Part shown: piece by piece, positions 43,440-51,838 of the stretch
Numbering within the stretch: the first letter of the stretch is position 1
Layout of the letters: every line of letters starts with the position of its first letter
NCBI GenBank assembly: GCA_963763325.1
Contig: CAVXOL010000021.1
Span: 62,001-126,000, forward strand
Reading direction: 5' to 3'
DNA: 64,000 nucleotides
Source of the DNA: JBBECJ01 sp963763325
GTDB lineage: Bacteria; Chloroflexota; Chloroflexia; Thermomicrobiales; CFX8
Made by a program: the position numbers and the translations under genes
Notes under the pieces: model-generated
Database searches by the model: none
Told to the model about the DNA's origin: nothing
Seen by the model: only the letters and a program-made list of their open reading frames with translations

Positions 43440-43492
43440 GAAAGTGAGCGAGACGGCCAGAACAGAACATCTGGCTGGTATCGCTCACTTTC
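43440..43492 (+). promoter_or_regulatory. long hairpin between the DUF2382 and methyltransferase genes
   Basis: 12-bp perfect arms GAAAGTGAGCGA and TCGCTCACTTTC enclosing a second 6-bp stem (GGCCAG/CTGGCT). No T-tract follows, so it may be an mRNA end structure or a leader element. The 334 bases from 43389 to 43722 otherwise contain no gene. Confidence 0.5.
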
Positions 43493-43722
43493 ATGTAGAG
43501 CCCCCGAGTAGAAAGCTTGGAACTGAACTCATGAAACTCCCGTGGATAACACGCGGTATCGTTGCCTGCGCGGCGATCGTCATCGCAACGTTGACACTTG
43601 CGCAGCACACGATCGGGATGGAGCGTGCATCCTGGCTACCCCGTCCAGGCCGTCTGCCAGGGTGGCGTATCGGACGCCGATCGTTCCTCGCGAAGCGCGA
43701 TCAATCGGGTGAGCAGGAGTGG

Positions 43723-44448
43723 ATGGATCTACCGGGGCAGGATCTCAACCTGCTGGCGACGATGTTCGTCGACCTCCAGCGCGTGAACCGCTGGCTCGGT
43801 GGGACGTGGATCACAACGCGCGGCCTGGATCGCGTCTTCCGTGACTATCCTGCGGGCGAGGCAGTGACCATTCTGGATGTTGCCAGCGGGTCTGGTGACA
43901 TCCCACGGGCCATCTCAAGCTGGGCGGGCCGTCGCGAGCGCCCAGTCTCGATCGTCGCAACCGATATCAACCCAGTCGTGCTCGGGCTCGCGCATCAGAA
44001 CGAGTCGATGGATGATCTACACCTCGTCGCGGCCGATGCGATGCGGCTGCCCTTCGCCGACGACGCGGTTGATGTCGCGGCATCCTCCTTCTTCCTGCAC
44101 CACCTCGACCCGCCAGATGTCGTTGCGGCGCTCCGCGAGATGCGCCGTGTGTCGCGCGGAACGGTGCTCATCAACGACATGGTGCGCGGTTGGCCGAGTT
44201 TCGCCGGAGCCTGGCTGTTCAGCCGGATCTTTACCCGCAACCCCATCAGCCGTCACGATGCACCGCTCTCGGCTCGCCGGTCATACACCCGCGCCGAACT
44301 GCGAGAGATGGCTGCTGCCGCAGGGCTGGAGCCGACGGCAACCTATGGCTTCGCCGGGTACCGTGTCGTGATGGTCACAACTGACGCCGATCCTGTTTCG
44401 CGGACGATTCCAGTCAGCCAGGCTGTCGCGGAAGCGGTGCCGGTCTGA
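43723..44448 (+). CDS. class I SAM-dependent methyltransferase
   Basis: About 241 residues. Motif I VTILDVASGSGDIPRAI near residue 45, then IVATDINPVVLGLAH, VAADAMRLPFADDAVDV and ASSFFLHHLDPPDVVAAL. The frame is open upstream to 43438, but ATG 43723 has AGGAG just before it and gives the usual family N-terminus (LVxLxxVNRWLGG-type). A longer start at 43531 would add a hydrophobic segment. Substrate unknown; similar proteins methylate small molecules. Overlaps none; ends two bases before the convergent kinase-fold gene. Confidence 0.8.
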   Translation: MDLPGQDLNLLATMFVDLQRVNRWLGGTWITTRGLDRVFRDYPAGEAVTILDVASGSGDIPRAISSWAGRRERPVSIVATDINPVVLGLAHQNESMDDLHLVAADAMRLPFADDAVDVAASSFFLHHLDPPDVVAALREMRRVSRGTVLINDMVRGWPSFAGAWLFSRIFTRNPISRHDAPLSARRSYTRAELREMAAAAGLEPTATYGFAGYRVVMVTTDADPVSRTIPVSQAVAEAVPV

Positions 44449-44449
44449 G

Positions 44450-45523
44450 TCAGCCGAGCCACTGCTGGGCGCGAAGGGCTGCATCGGACCAGTACGCCAG
44501 TTCGGCTTCTTCGCGGGTGCGCGTCGCGGGATCGTCACTCGATGCACCGAGCGCCTTGGCCCAACCGAGGCGCACCGTCCCGGCCAGCAACGATAGTGCC
44601 AGCTCGCGCTCCCACTGCTCACCAGCAGCCGGCAACCGGCCATGGGTCTCACGCGCGGCGCGGTAGACCTCGATCGCGAACTCGCGCGATACCGGCAGCC
44701 GGGCCGAGTTGACCGCCAGATACCAGCCGAGGTCGAGCGCGCCAGGCGCCCTGAGCGACAGACTCCAGTCGAGCAGGATGACCTGCTCGCCGTTGAAGCC
44801 CAGGTTACCAGCCTTGGCGTCGCCGTGGACGAGCGTGTCGGGACAGGCGCGTAGCCCACGCACGAGCGGCATCGGATCCGCCAGCAGCGGCCCGACGACA
44901 GCCCAGGCCTCCGGCGCAAGCCGGGCGAAGGCATCCCAACCAGGGAGGATGTGTGGCGTCACGGGATCGCGCGGCACCGTCGAAGTCTCCCGTTCGGCAG
45001 TCGCCGGTGCCAGCAGCGTCAGCCAGTTCGCAGGCGTGCAGAGTCCCAGCCCCGTCATCAGGCGGGCCGGGAAGCCGAAGAATGTTGAGTGGAGCCGCGC
45101 CAGGGCGTGCAACGATCGGGTCAGCTGCTCTTCGCTGATCGGATCGTCGCCGGGTGGGACGAGCGCCGGCCCGACATCGTGCATGATGAGCGCCGCGCCG
45201 TCCGGAATCTCGACAGCGCCAACGACGGCCGTCGAGATTCCGGAGGGAAGCGCCGGATAGATCCCGCCTACCGCGAGCTGGTACTCGCGCATCCGCTCAT
45301 CGTTCGTCGCCCGCCCGATCCAGTCGCCGCGCGGCTGCAATCGTTTGACAACGTAACGGACCGCCCCGTCGAGAGTTCCCGGCAGGACCAGCCGCTCCAG
45401 GCTGGCCCCAGTCGCCGAATCGACCGACGTGATGACGCTGCGTTCGATCCCGGCGAGTGCACCCGACCCATGGCGCTGTTCAAGAAAGGCGATGATCTGG
45501 GGTTCGAGTGGCGCTGACGGCAT
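44450..45523 (-). CDS. aminoglycoside phosphotransferase/choline-kinase-fold protein
   Basis: 357-residue APH-family kinase. Brenner motif VHGDAKAGNLGF and metal-binding LLDWSLSLRAPGALDLGW are intact; upstream RYVVKRLQP gives the ATP-binding Lys. Probably phosphorylates a small alcohol or amine; antibiotic resistance cannot be assumed. Start at 45523 (MPSAPLEPQ) with AAGGAG rather than the open frame start at 45655. Confidence 0.85.
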   Translation of the reverse strand: MPSAPLEPQIIAFLEQRHGSGALAGIERSVITSVDSATGASLERLVLPGTLDGAVRYVVKRLQPRGDWIGRATNDERMREYQLAVGGIYPALPSGISTAVVGAVEIPDGAALIMHDVGPALVPPGDDPISEEQLTRSLHALARLHSTFFGFPARLMTGLGLCTPANWLTLLAPATAERETSTVPRDPVTPHILPGWDAFARLAPEAWAVVGPLLADPMPLVRGLRACPDTLVHGDAKAGNLGFNGEQVILLDWSLSLRAPGALDLGWYLAVNSARLPVSREFAIEVYRAARETHGRLPAAGEQWERELALSLLAGTVRLGWAKALGASSDDPATRTREEAELAYWSDAALRAQQWLG

Positions 45524-45570
45524 TGTTGGTGACTCCTTCGTTGGGGAGTTGCGACGAGGCGTCATACCGT

Positions 45571-45629
45571 GGGCAGGGGCCGTATCCTGTATCGGCCGAG
45601 CGTGCCGATGCAGGATACGGCCCCTGCCG
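45571..45629. repeat. family-B repeat, short copy
   Basis: Arms GGGCAGGGGCCGTATCCTGT... and its near complement, about 25 bp each with 7-base spacer; same core as the 33593 and 51562 elements but lacking the long centre. A short hairpin GGGAGA/TCTCCC (45630-45645) follows. Confidence 0.8.
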
Positions 45630-45764
45630 GGAGAATGGTCTCCCGCGTCCCTCATGCCTCATCCCTCACGACCGCATTGTATCCGCATCCATCGTGATTG
45701 CCCGATTGGGAAACTACTGGCATTATCGCCAGCGTCTATTCGATGCGGGAAGGATGAGGGGAAG

Positions 45765-46133
45765 ATGTCTGAGATTGAGTTTTTCAGCCAGCCGGCCGGA
45801 GACGAGGCGCGGCCGTTCTCACGGGCGACGAAGGCCGCCGGGCTGGTGTTCGTCTCCGGAATCTCCGGCGGCGTTGCCGGGAGCGCGACCGAGGAGGCCC
45901 GCGCCGCCATCAACAACATGAAAGCTGTCCTCGAAGAGGCCGGGACGACGTTGGAGCGCGTGATCCAGGTGACGCTGCTGATCACGAACTCTGCCGATTA
46001 TCAGGAGATCAACGCCGAGTACGTCAAGCACTTCCCGAATGGTCTCCCGGCCCGTCACACGGCCCGCTTCGGCGTCCCGACGCAGGCGAAGTGCGGGTTT
46101 GCGTGCATCGCGCTTGCGGGGGACGAGGGATGA
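45765..46133 (+). CDS. RidA/YjgF-family protein
   Basis: 122-residue RidA-type trimeric protein. FSRATKAAGLVFVSGISGGV and NNMKAVLEEAGTTLERVIQV match the family; the C-terminus PARHTARFGVPTQAKCGFACIALAG occupies the place of the conserved R-x-x-x..E block, though the typical PxR..E is altered. May hydrolyse enamine/imine intermediates. Start at 45765 with GGGGAAG. A family-D repeat overlaps its last bases. Confidence 0.82.
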   Translation: MSEIEFFSQPAGDEARPFSRATKAAGLVFVSGISGGVAGSATEEARAAINNMKAVLEEAGTTLERVIQVTLLITNSADYQEINAEYVKHFPNGLPARHTARFGVPTQAKCGFACIALAGDEG

Positions 46134-46187
46134 GGCATGCGGCCGGGGCATGAGGGATATTCTGGGGCGGTCTCATCCCTCATGCCT
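46124..46187. repeat. family-D inverted repeat
   Basis: GAGGGATGAGGCATG and GGCATGAGGGATA on the left face ATCCCTCATGCC on the right. Words are permutations of ATGAGGGATGAGGC. A second, single-arm copy (CCTCATGCCTCATCCCTC type) is at 45645-45672, upstream of the RidA gene, so the pair flanks it. 46188-46384 has no gene. Confidence 0.7.
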
Positions 46188-46384
46188 CGTTCCTTCGCAT
46201 CGGAACGCGTGAACCACAGGCGAGTCGTCATCGCGGCGCCGGGCCAGGGCGAGTTTAATCCGACTACGCATATCTCCAACGTATGAGAAATGCGATCGCC
46301 ATTCTGCTGGACGTGGTACCGCGAGCGATTCATAATCGACTCCTTCACCCGCCTGAGCCGTCGCAAGAACAAGGAGCGTTCCGC

Positions 46385-47264
46385 ATGCAGCCAATCGGGC
46401 AGACAGATCGAGTTCGGATTCATGACGCCGCAGCACTGGCGTTCGTGGGAAGAGCTCGTCGAACTCTGGCGGTTCGCCGAATCGACGGGCTGGGACTCGG
46501 CCTGGCTGATGGACCACTTCTCTTCAATGCGGGATGGGGAACTGGGGCCGTGTGTCGAAGCCTGGACGGCGCTGGCCGGGCTGGCTGCACTCGTCCCTCG
46601 CATCCGGCTCGGCACGTTCGTCAGCGGCATCACCCACCGCAATCCGGCCATCCTCTTCAAGCAGGCCGCGACCGTCGATGCGATCTCAGGCGGGCGGCTG
46701 GTTCTCGGGATGGGCGCTGCCTGGAACGAGCGCGAGCACCAGGCGCACGGCCTGACGTTCCCTTCTCCGGGTGAACGGGTCGATCGCATGGGCGAGGCGC
46801 TGGAGATATTGCACCTGCTCGAACGGCAGGACACAACCACGTTCCATGGCACCTACTACAGCGTCGATGAGATGCCCTTCTCGCCGAAGCCGGTCAACGG
46901 CCACCTGCCGCTGTTGATCGGCAGCAAGGGGCGGCGAATGCTGCGGCATGTCGCGCGCCACGCTGACCTCTGGGAGGGTGGGACGACACCCGACGAGATC
47001 GCCAGACTGCGTACGCAACTCGCTGAAGAGTGTGCGGCGATTGGTCGCGATCCTGCCAGCATCACGATCGTCCTCGAGGCCGTTCATACGATCGTCCCCG
47101 ATCCGCTCGGCTCCGAGGACCGCTTTCGCGAGCACGTGCGCGTCTACGCCGAGGCCGGCGTGCGCTGGTTCCTGTTCAACATCCCAGCCGGCCCACTGAC
47201 TCCAACACTGCGGACCATCTCCGAACGAGTGATTCCGGAGCTTCGGGCGATGTTCGGGCCCTGA
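46385..47264 (+). CDS. LLM-class F420-dependent oxidoreductase (one frame break)
   Basis: About 293 residues. TIM-barrel LLM flavin/F420 oxidoreductase: FGFMTPQHWRSWEELVELW, DSAWLMDHF, RIRLGTFVSGITHRNPAILF, ISGGRLVLGMGAAW, LPLLIGSKGRRMLRHVARHAD. The ATG at 46385 (AAGGAG) reads MQPIGQ and the main frame resumes at IEFGF about 20 bases later, so a one-base indel at 46391-46407 is inferred. The substrate is not predictable. A possible partner for F420 chemistry in this lineage. Confidence 0.85.
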
Positions 47265-47494
47265 CCAGATCGATCACCACAATCGACAGACGGCGACGAG
47301 TGTTGCGAAATCGCGCGCGGCGTACTATGTTGCACGGCGCGCGTATGGCACACTACCGCGCACTTGGGGAATACGAATGAGCCAACTGAATAGTATCGGC
47401 CTTCGAGGCATCGAGAGACGCCAGGACACGCTCCACGCGAGCGTTGCCGTCCGGCGCATTCGACCGTTAGCGCTGATTTGAACAGGACACTGCC

Positions 47495-48505
47495 GTGATT
47501 CTACGGATGATTGTCAGACGCCTGATCTTTCTGTTCTTCGTCCTCTTCGGTCTTTCGCTGATCACTTTCAGCCTCTCGCGCGTCATTCCAGGTGATCCGG
47601 CGAGGCTGGTGGCCGGTCCGCGCGCTAGCCAGGAATCGGTTGAGATCATCCGCGAACGCTACAACCTCAACGATCCGCTCGTCAGCCAGTACGTCGACTA
47701 CATCAAAGGGGTCGCGATGCTCGACTTCGGCGATTCGACCAGCACGCGCCGGCCAGTTCTCAACGACCTCAAACAGTACCTCCCAGCGACGATCGAGCTG
47801 ACACTGTTCGCCTTCCTGCTCTCGGTCATCATCGGGTTGCCGCTTGGTGTCATCTCAGCCGTCCGTCCCAATAGTGTCGTCGACGTGATAGGGCGTGTCG
47901 TCTCAATCACCGGGCTGGCGATGCCGTCCTTCTGGCTGGCGTTGATGCTCCAGTTCGCCTTCTTCGCCAAGCTCGGCTGGTTACCCGACGGTCAACGCAT
48001 ACCATCAACAACCGAAGCTCCCGGCCAGATTACGACCATGTACACGATCGACTCGCTGCTGCATGGCGACATCGGCCTCTTCTGGACGGTCGTCAAGCAC
48101 CTGACCATGCCGGCCACCGTCCTCGCCTACGGATCGCTGGCGGTTGTGACCCGGATGGTGCGCGGAGGGATGCTGGAGGTGCTCAATCAGGATTATGTCC
48201 GGACAGCCCGCGCGAAAGGGCTGACCGAACGGGTCGTCGTCGTCCGTCACGCGCTCGGCAATGCGTTGCTGCCGACGATGACAGTGCTTGGCCTGCAGGT
48301 CGGCCTGTTGTTCGGTGGCGCTGTCCTGGTCGAGATCGTCTTCTCGTGGCCGGGGGTTGGGCGCTACGCCGTCAGCGCCATCAACGGCTTCGACTACAAC
48401 GCGATCATGGGGACGACGCTGCTGATCGCGTTCCTGTATGTGCTTGTGAATATGGTCGTCGACGTGCTGTATGTCATCATCGACCCGAGGATAAGCTACG
48501 CATGA
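47495..48505 (+). CDS. ABC transporter permease, DppB/OppB-like
   Basis: 336-residue inner-membrane permease. N-terminal helix LIFLFFVLFGLSLITFSLSR and RVIPGDPARLVAGP are diagnostic for DppB. The cytoplasmic EAA loop is DYVRTARAKGLTERVVVVRHALGNALLP. GTG at 47495. Its stop overlaps the ATG of the next gene by four bases. Imports peptides, nickel or other solutes depending on the binding protein, which is not in the window. Confidence 0.92.
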   Translation: MILRMIVRRLIFLFFVLFGLSLITFSLSRVIPGDPARLVAGPRASQESVEIIRERYNLNDPLVSQYVDYIKGVAMLDFGDSTSTRRPVLNDLKQYLPATIELTLFAFLLSVIIGLPLGVISAVRPNSVVDVIGRVVSITGLAMPSFWLALMLQFAFFAKLGWLPDGQRIPSTTEAPGQITTMYTIDSLLHGDIGLFWTVVKHLTMPATVLAYGSLAVVTRMVRGGMLEVLNQDYVRTARAKGLTERVVVVRHALGNALLPTMTVLGLQVGLLFGGAVLVEIVFSWPGVGRYAVSAINGFDYNAIMGTTLLIAFLYVLVNMVVDVLYVIIDPRISYA

Positions 48506-49491
48506 GCATTGAAGAGACGAGCGCCCAACCAATTCGCCCCGTCGCTGACAGCGGCACAACCGGCGCGCAAGCAGCCGAAACACTGGCCGGGGCCGGGCGC
48601 GTCGTGCGCCTCTCGGAGGACAGAAGCCGGCGCGCCAGGCTGCGCCGCTTCAACAATCAGTTCTTCCGCGGCCAGCCACTGAACGTGCTCGGCGTCGCCA
48701 TCATTGTCGTCTTCCTGATCATGACTGCCTTCGGGGAACAACTGGTCATGCTGCGCGGCGACATGTACGATCCGACCCAGCCGAACATCGTCGATAAGCT
48801 GACCGGCCCTTCGTGGGAACACTGGTTCGGGACCGATGACCTCGGCCGCGATGTCTTCGCTCGTGTTGTCTCAGGCGCGAAGTATTCGCTGGCGATTGCC
48901 TTCGTGATCCTGATCATCGCCGTCACGAGCGGCACGATCATCGGCGCCGTCGCCGGCTATTTCGGCGGGATGATCGATGAGCTGCTGATGCGGCTGACGG
49001 ACATGTTCCTGGCCTTCCCGGCGCTGATCCTTGCGATCGCGATCGCCGCCTCGCTCGGCCCAAGCCTGCGCAACACCGTCATCGCCCTCTCGGTCGTCTA
49101 CTGGCCATGGTATGCCCGGTTGGTGCGCGCCCAGGTACTGAGCATCAAGACGCGTGAGTATGTCGAAGCGGCACGCTCGATTGGCACACCGGGGAGCAGG
49201 ATCCTGTTGCGCCACATCATGCCCAACGCCGTCAGCGTCGTCATCATCCAGATGACACTCGATGTCGGCTACGCGGTCCTGGCGACCTCCGGCCTCTCGT
49301 TCATCGGCCTCGGCGCCCAGCCACCGACCCCGGAATGGGGCCGCCTCATCACTGACGGACGCCAGTTCTTCCGCGACTCGTGGTGGTTTATCACCTTCCC
49401 CGGCCTGGCGCTGACGTTGACTGTACTGGGCTTCAACCTCGTCGGCGACGGCCTGCGCGACTATCTCGACCCACGGACGCGCAAGGCGTAG
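48502..49491 (+). CDS. ABC transporter permease, DppC/OppC-like
   Basis: 329-residue permease partner of the preceding gene. A charged cytoplasmic N-terminus is followed by VLGVAIIVVFLIMTAF, WFGTDDLGRDVFARVVSGAKYS, the EAA loop REYVEAARSIGTPGSRILLRHIMPN and GLSFIGLGAQPPTPEWG, the standard DppC signature. Coupled through ATGA to the upstream gene. No ATPase or solute-binding gene follows; the next gene is a rhodanese after 118 bases. Confidence 0.92.
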   Translation: MSIEETSAQPIRPVADSGTTGAQAAETLAGAGRVVRLSEDRSRRARLRRFNNQFFRGQPLNVLGVAIIVVFLIMTAFGEQLVMLRGDMYDPTQPNIVDKLTGPSWEHWFGTDDLGRDVFARVVSGAKYSLAIAFVILIIAVTSGTIIGAVAGYFGGMIDELLMRLTDMFLAFPALILAIAIAASLGPSLRNTVIALSVVYWPWYARLVRAQVLSIKTREYVEAARSIGTPGSRILLRHIMPNAVSVVIIQMTLDVGYAVLATSGLSFIGLGAQPPTPEWGRLITDGRQFFRDSWWFITFPGLALTLTVLGFNLVGDGLRDYLDPRTRKA

Positions 49492-49497
49492 CGGAGT

Positions 49498-49521
49498 CGG
49501 TCAGCCAGTCAGCCAGTCAGC
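49498..49521. repeat. short GTCAGCCA repeat
   Basis: Three tandem 8-base GTCAGCCA-type words immediately after dppC; same words as in repeat A2 (35391-35440) and family F (50496-50639). Confidence 0.7.
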
Positions 49522-49540
49522 ATAGGAGAACCGGGGAATA

Positions 49541-49609
49541 GTCCACTCCCTCCGGACGCTACGATCCGTTGACGCCTGAAAGCGAACGTCGATAGCAGAG
49601 GGAGTGGAC
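49541..49609 (+). promoter_or_regulatory. hairpin that sequesters the rhodanese ribosome-binding site
   Basis: Perfect 12-bp stem GTCCACTCCCTC/GAGGGAGTGGAC (49541-49552 with 49598-49609) with a 45-base loop. The 3' arm contains the GGGAG site and touches the ATG at 49610. Its fold would block translation initiation. Confidence 0.6.
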
Positions 49610-50494
49610 ATGCCAACGGAGCGAGTACCGGCACTGGTTGAGACCGATTGGCTGGCGGAGCATCTGGACGATCCCGGCCTGCGGGTGCTGGAGAGCACCG
49701 TCTTCCTGAAGCGCGATCCTGAGACCGGGGCGGCGACGATCGAGAGTGGCCGCGACGAGTGGGCTGCCGGCCATATCCCCGGTAGTGCCTTCGCCGACAT
49801 CATCGAGGACCTGTCCGAGACCGACAACCCACGCTTCCGCTTCGAGGCGCCGTCGGCGGAAAAGCTGGCAAAGGCGCTCGGCAGGCTGGGCATTGGCGAC
49901 GATGCGCGGGTCGTCATCTACGACCGGGCCGGCAACGCCTGGGCCGCCCGTGTCTGGTGGATGCTGCGCTCGGCCGGATTCGACAACGCCGGTGTTCTCA
50001 ACGGCGGCTGGGCGAAGTGGACTGCCGAGGGGCGTCCCGTCTCGACCGAGCCATCGACCTATCCGGCAGCGACGCTGACGCCGACGCCACGTCCGGAACT
50101 GTTCGCGCAGAAGGAGGATGTCCTGGCGGCAATCGAGGACGGCGCGACCTGCATCGTCAACGCGCTCTCGCCGGCGAACCACAGCGGCGAGGAGCTGACC
50201 TACAACGGACGGCGCGGCCACATCCCGACCGCCGTCAACGTCCCCTCGGCCGGCCCGACCGGCATCGTCGATCCTGCGACAATGACCTACCTGCCGGCTG
50301 CCGACATTCGCCGCACGTTCGAAGAGAGCGGCGCGCTGGCCGGAGAGCGGGTCATCAGCTACTGCGGCGGCGGGATCGCCGCGTCCAGCACGGCTTTCGC
50401 CCTGCACCTGATCGGTGTCGACAACGTGGCCGTCTACGACGGCTCCCTCACCGAGTGGACCGCCGACCCGGACCTGCCGCTGGTGACGGATTGA
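49610..50494 (+). CDS. thiosulfate/3-mercaptopyruvate sulfurtransferase (tandem rhodanese)
   Basis: 294 residues with two rhodanese domains. Domain 1 (about 10-150) contains GHIPGSAFADI and VVIYDRAGNAWAARVWWML. Domain 2 has GHIPTAVNVPSAG and the active loop YCGGGIAAS with the persulfide-forming Cys. The CGGGIAA loop is the thiosulfate-sulfurtransferase type. Start at 49610 is immediately behind an RBS that lies in a stem, see the entry for the leader hairpin. Cytoplasmic sulfur transfer. Confidence 0.92.
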   Translation: MPTERVPALVETDWLAEHLDDPGLRVLESTVFLKRDPETGAATIESGRDEWAAGHIPGSAFADIIEDLSETDNPRFRFEAPSAEKLAKALGRLGIGDDARVVIYDRAGNAWAARVWWMLRSAGFDNAGVLNGGWAKWTAEGRPVSTEPSTYPAATLTPTPRPELFAQKEDVLAAIEDGATCIVNALSPANHSGEELTYNGRRGHIPTAVNVPSAGPTGIVDPATMTYLPAADIRRTFEESGALAGERVISYCGGGIAASSTAFALHLIGVDNVAVYDGSLTEWTADPDLPLVTD

Positions 50495-50495
50495 C

Positions 50496-50639
50496 GGGTA
50501 GTTAGCCGGTCAGCCGGTCAGCTGTCAGCCATCAGCCTGTTGGTTTGTCTCGATAGGGACGATCCGTCCGATACGCACGGACAGGCTGATTTCGACTGCT
50601 GATGGCCGACCGGCTGACCGGCTGATAGCTGATGACCCG
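50496..50639. repeat. family-F inverted repeat
   Basis: 144-bp element made of GTCAGCCG/GTCAGCC words on the left and their complements (GACCGGCTGACCGGCTGA) on the right, arms about 45 bp imperfect. Sits between rhodanese and cupin genes. Confidence 0.75.
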
Positions 50640-50681
50640 TACAATGGGCCGTCCGTAGATGGAGCGAGAAGGAGGAGTGCG

Positions 50682-51065
50682 ATGGACGGTCCGTTCGCGC
50701 GGTGGGAGGATGTCGAGGAGTGGACCGGCCACGAGGGTGGCTGGCGGGGGCGGCGGCTGGTCTTTGGCGGGAACTGGGTGCTGCATATGACGGTCGAGGC
50801 CGGCTTTCACTGGGCGCACAGTCATCCGCAGTCGCAGGTCGTCTGGCTGACGAGTGGAGAACTGCTGGCGAAGATCGGTGATCCTGAGCAGCCGAAGGAG
50901 ATCCGGGAGCAGGTGATCCGCCCTGGCGACCTGCTGCTGATCCCCAGTAACGTCCATCACGACATGACGGCGCTGACCGATCTCGAAGCCTGGGAAACGC
51001 GTGGGATGGAAGGCCCTGACGGCTGGGAGGAGTTCTCGGTCCGGATCGCGCCCGGTGGAGGCTGA
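50682..51065 (+). CDS. small cupin-domain protein
   Basis: 127-residue cupin. GFHWAHSHPQSQVVWLTSGEL and GDLLLIPSNVHHDMTALTDL hold the two metal motifs (His, His, then His at the second). ATG at 50682 with AAGGAGGA. The following TPR gene overlaps its last 11 bases, so the two are translationally linked. Possible metal-dependent sensor or isomerase; no catalytic clue. Confidence 0.85.
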   Translation: MDGPFARWEDVEEWTGHEGGWRGRRLVFGGNWVLHMTVEAGFHWAHSHPQSQVVWLTSGELLAKIGDPEQPKEIREQVIRPGDLLLIPSNVHHDMTALTDLEAWETRGMEGPDGWEEFSVRIAPGGG

Positions 51066-51546
51066 GCGCGATCGGCGGCTGGCCGAGGCCGTCAGCCTGC
51101 GAGAACGTGGCCATGCCGAACAGGCTCGTCCACTGCTGATCGCGCTGGCGGGGGAGCTTCCCGATGACGCCGAGGTCCAGTACCAGGCGGCCTGGGTGCA
51201 CGACTATCTCGGGCTGGAAGAGGACGCCGTCCCCTATTACGAGCGGGCGCTGGCGCTCGGGCTGCCGGAGCCGGAGCAGGAGGGACTCGTCCTGGGTCTC
51301 GGCAGCACGTATCGCAACGTCGGGCGGGTCGTCGATTCGCTGGCGCTACTTGAACGGGGTGTCATCGCCTATCCCGAGAATCACGCGATGCGCTGCTTCC
51401 TGGCGCTCTCCCGCCTCTCGAACAATGAGCCGGACGAAGCGCTCGCACTCGCCTTTGATGTGATCCTCACCACCAGCGACGACGCAACGATCGAACGCTA
51501 CCGACGTGCGTTGTCATCGTATCGGGATGAGTTGCGGGACTCCTGA
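51055..51546 (+). CDS. tetratricopeptide-repeat protein
   Basis: 163 residues. At least three TPR-like helical pairs: RGHAEQARPLLIALAGELPD, GLEEDAVPYYERALALGLPE, GRVVDSLALLERGVIAYPE. GTG at 51055 overlaps the cupin stop; the open frame from 51001 is out of place inside the cupin gene. A protein-interaction module of unknown partner, likely working with the cupin given the overlap. Confidence 0.83.
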   Translation: MEAERDRRLAEAVSLRERGHAEQARPLLIALAGELPDDAEVQYQAAWVHDYLGLEEDAVPYYERALALGLPEPEQEGLVLGLGSTYRNVGRVVDSLALLERGVIAYPENHAMRCFLALSRLSNNEPDEALALAFDVILTTSDDATIERYRRALSSYRDELRDS

Positions 51547-51561
51547 TGCCTGGGAGATAAC

Positions 51562-51750
51562 GCGGCATTCACAGCCGGTAGGGGCCGATCCTGTATCGGC
51601 CCGCGCCGTGAGGCGCCCGGTTTGACGATGGTATGCGCTTGCCACAGGTCGCCAGTCGACTGGCACCCGTGGGAACCATAACAGCATCAACGGGACGCCT
51701 CACGGCGCGGGCCGATACAGGATCGGCCCCTACCGGCTGTGAGATGCCGC
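51562..51750. repeat. family-B inverted repeat element, copy 2
   Basis: 189 bp, arms about 53 bp nearly perfect (one indel), outer edge GCGGCATTCACAGCCGG, inner core GGGGCCGATCCTGTATCGGC. Non-coding; lies between the TPR gene and the XRE regulator. Confidence 0.9.
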
Positions 51751-51782
51751 CGTATCTCCATGCGTCGCGTGAGTCCTTGGCT

Positions 51783-51830
51783 TATCCTCCACTGCGGTTC
51801 AGGATGACAAGTCGAAGAGTCGTGTCCTCG
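51783..51830. repeat. decayed half of a family-A element
   Basis: CACTGCGGTTCAGGATGACA followed by a degraded CGTGTCCTCG end; one arm only, with the opposite arm missing. Adjacent to B copy 2. Confidence 0.65.
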
Positions 51831-51838
51831 TCAACGCG

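Noticed and set aside
44450..45523. Antibiotic resistance kinase
   Set aside because: Only the general APH fold is visible; nothing ties it to an antibiotic.
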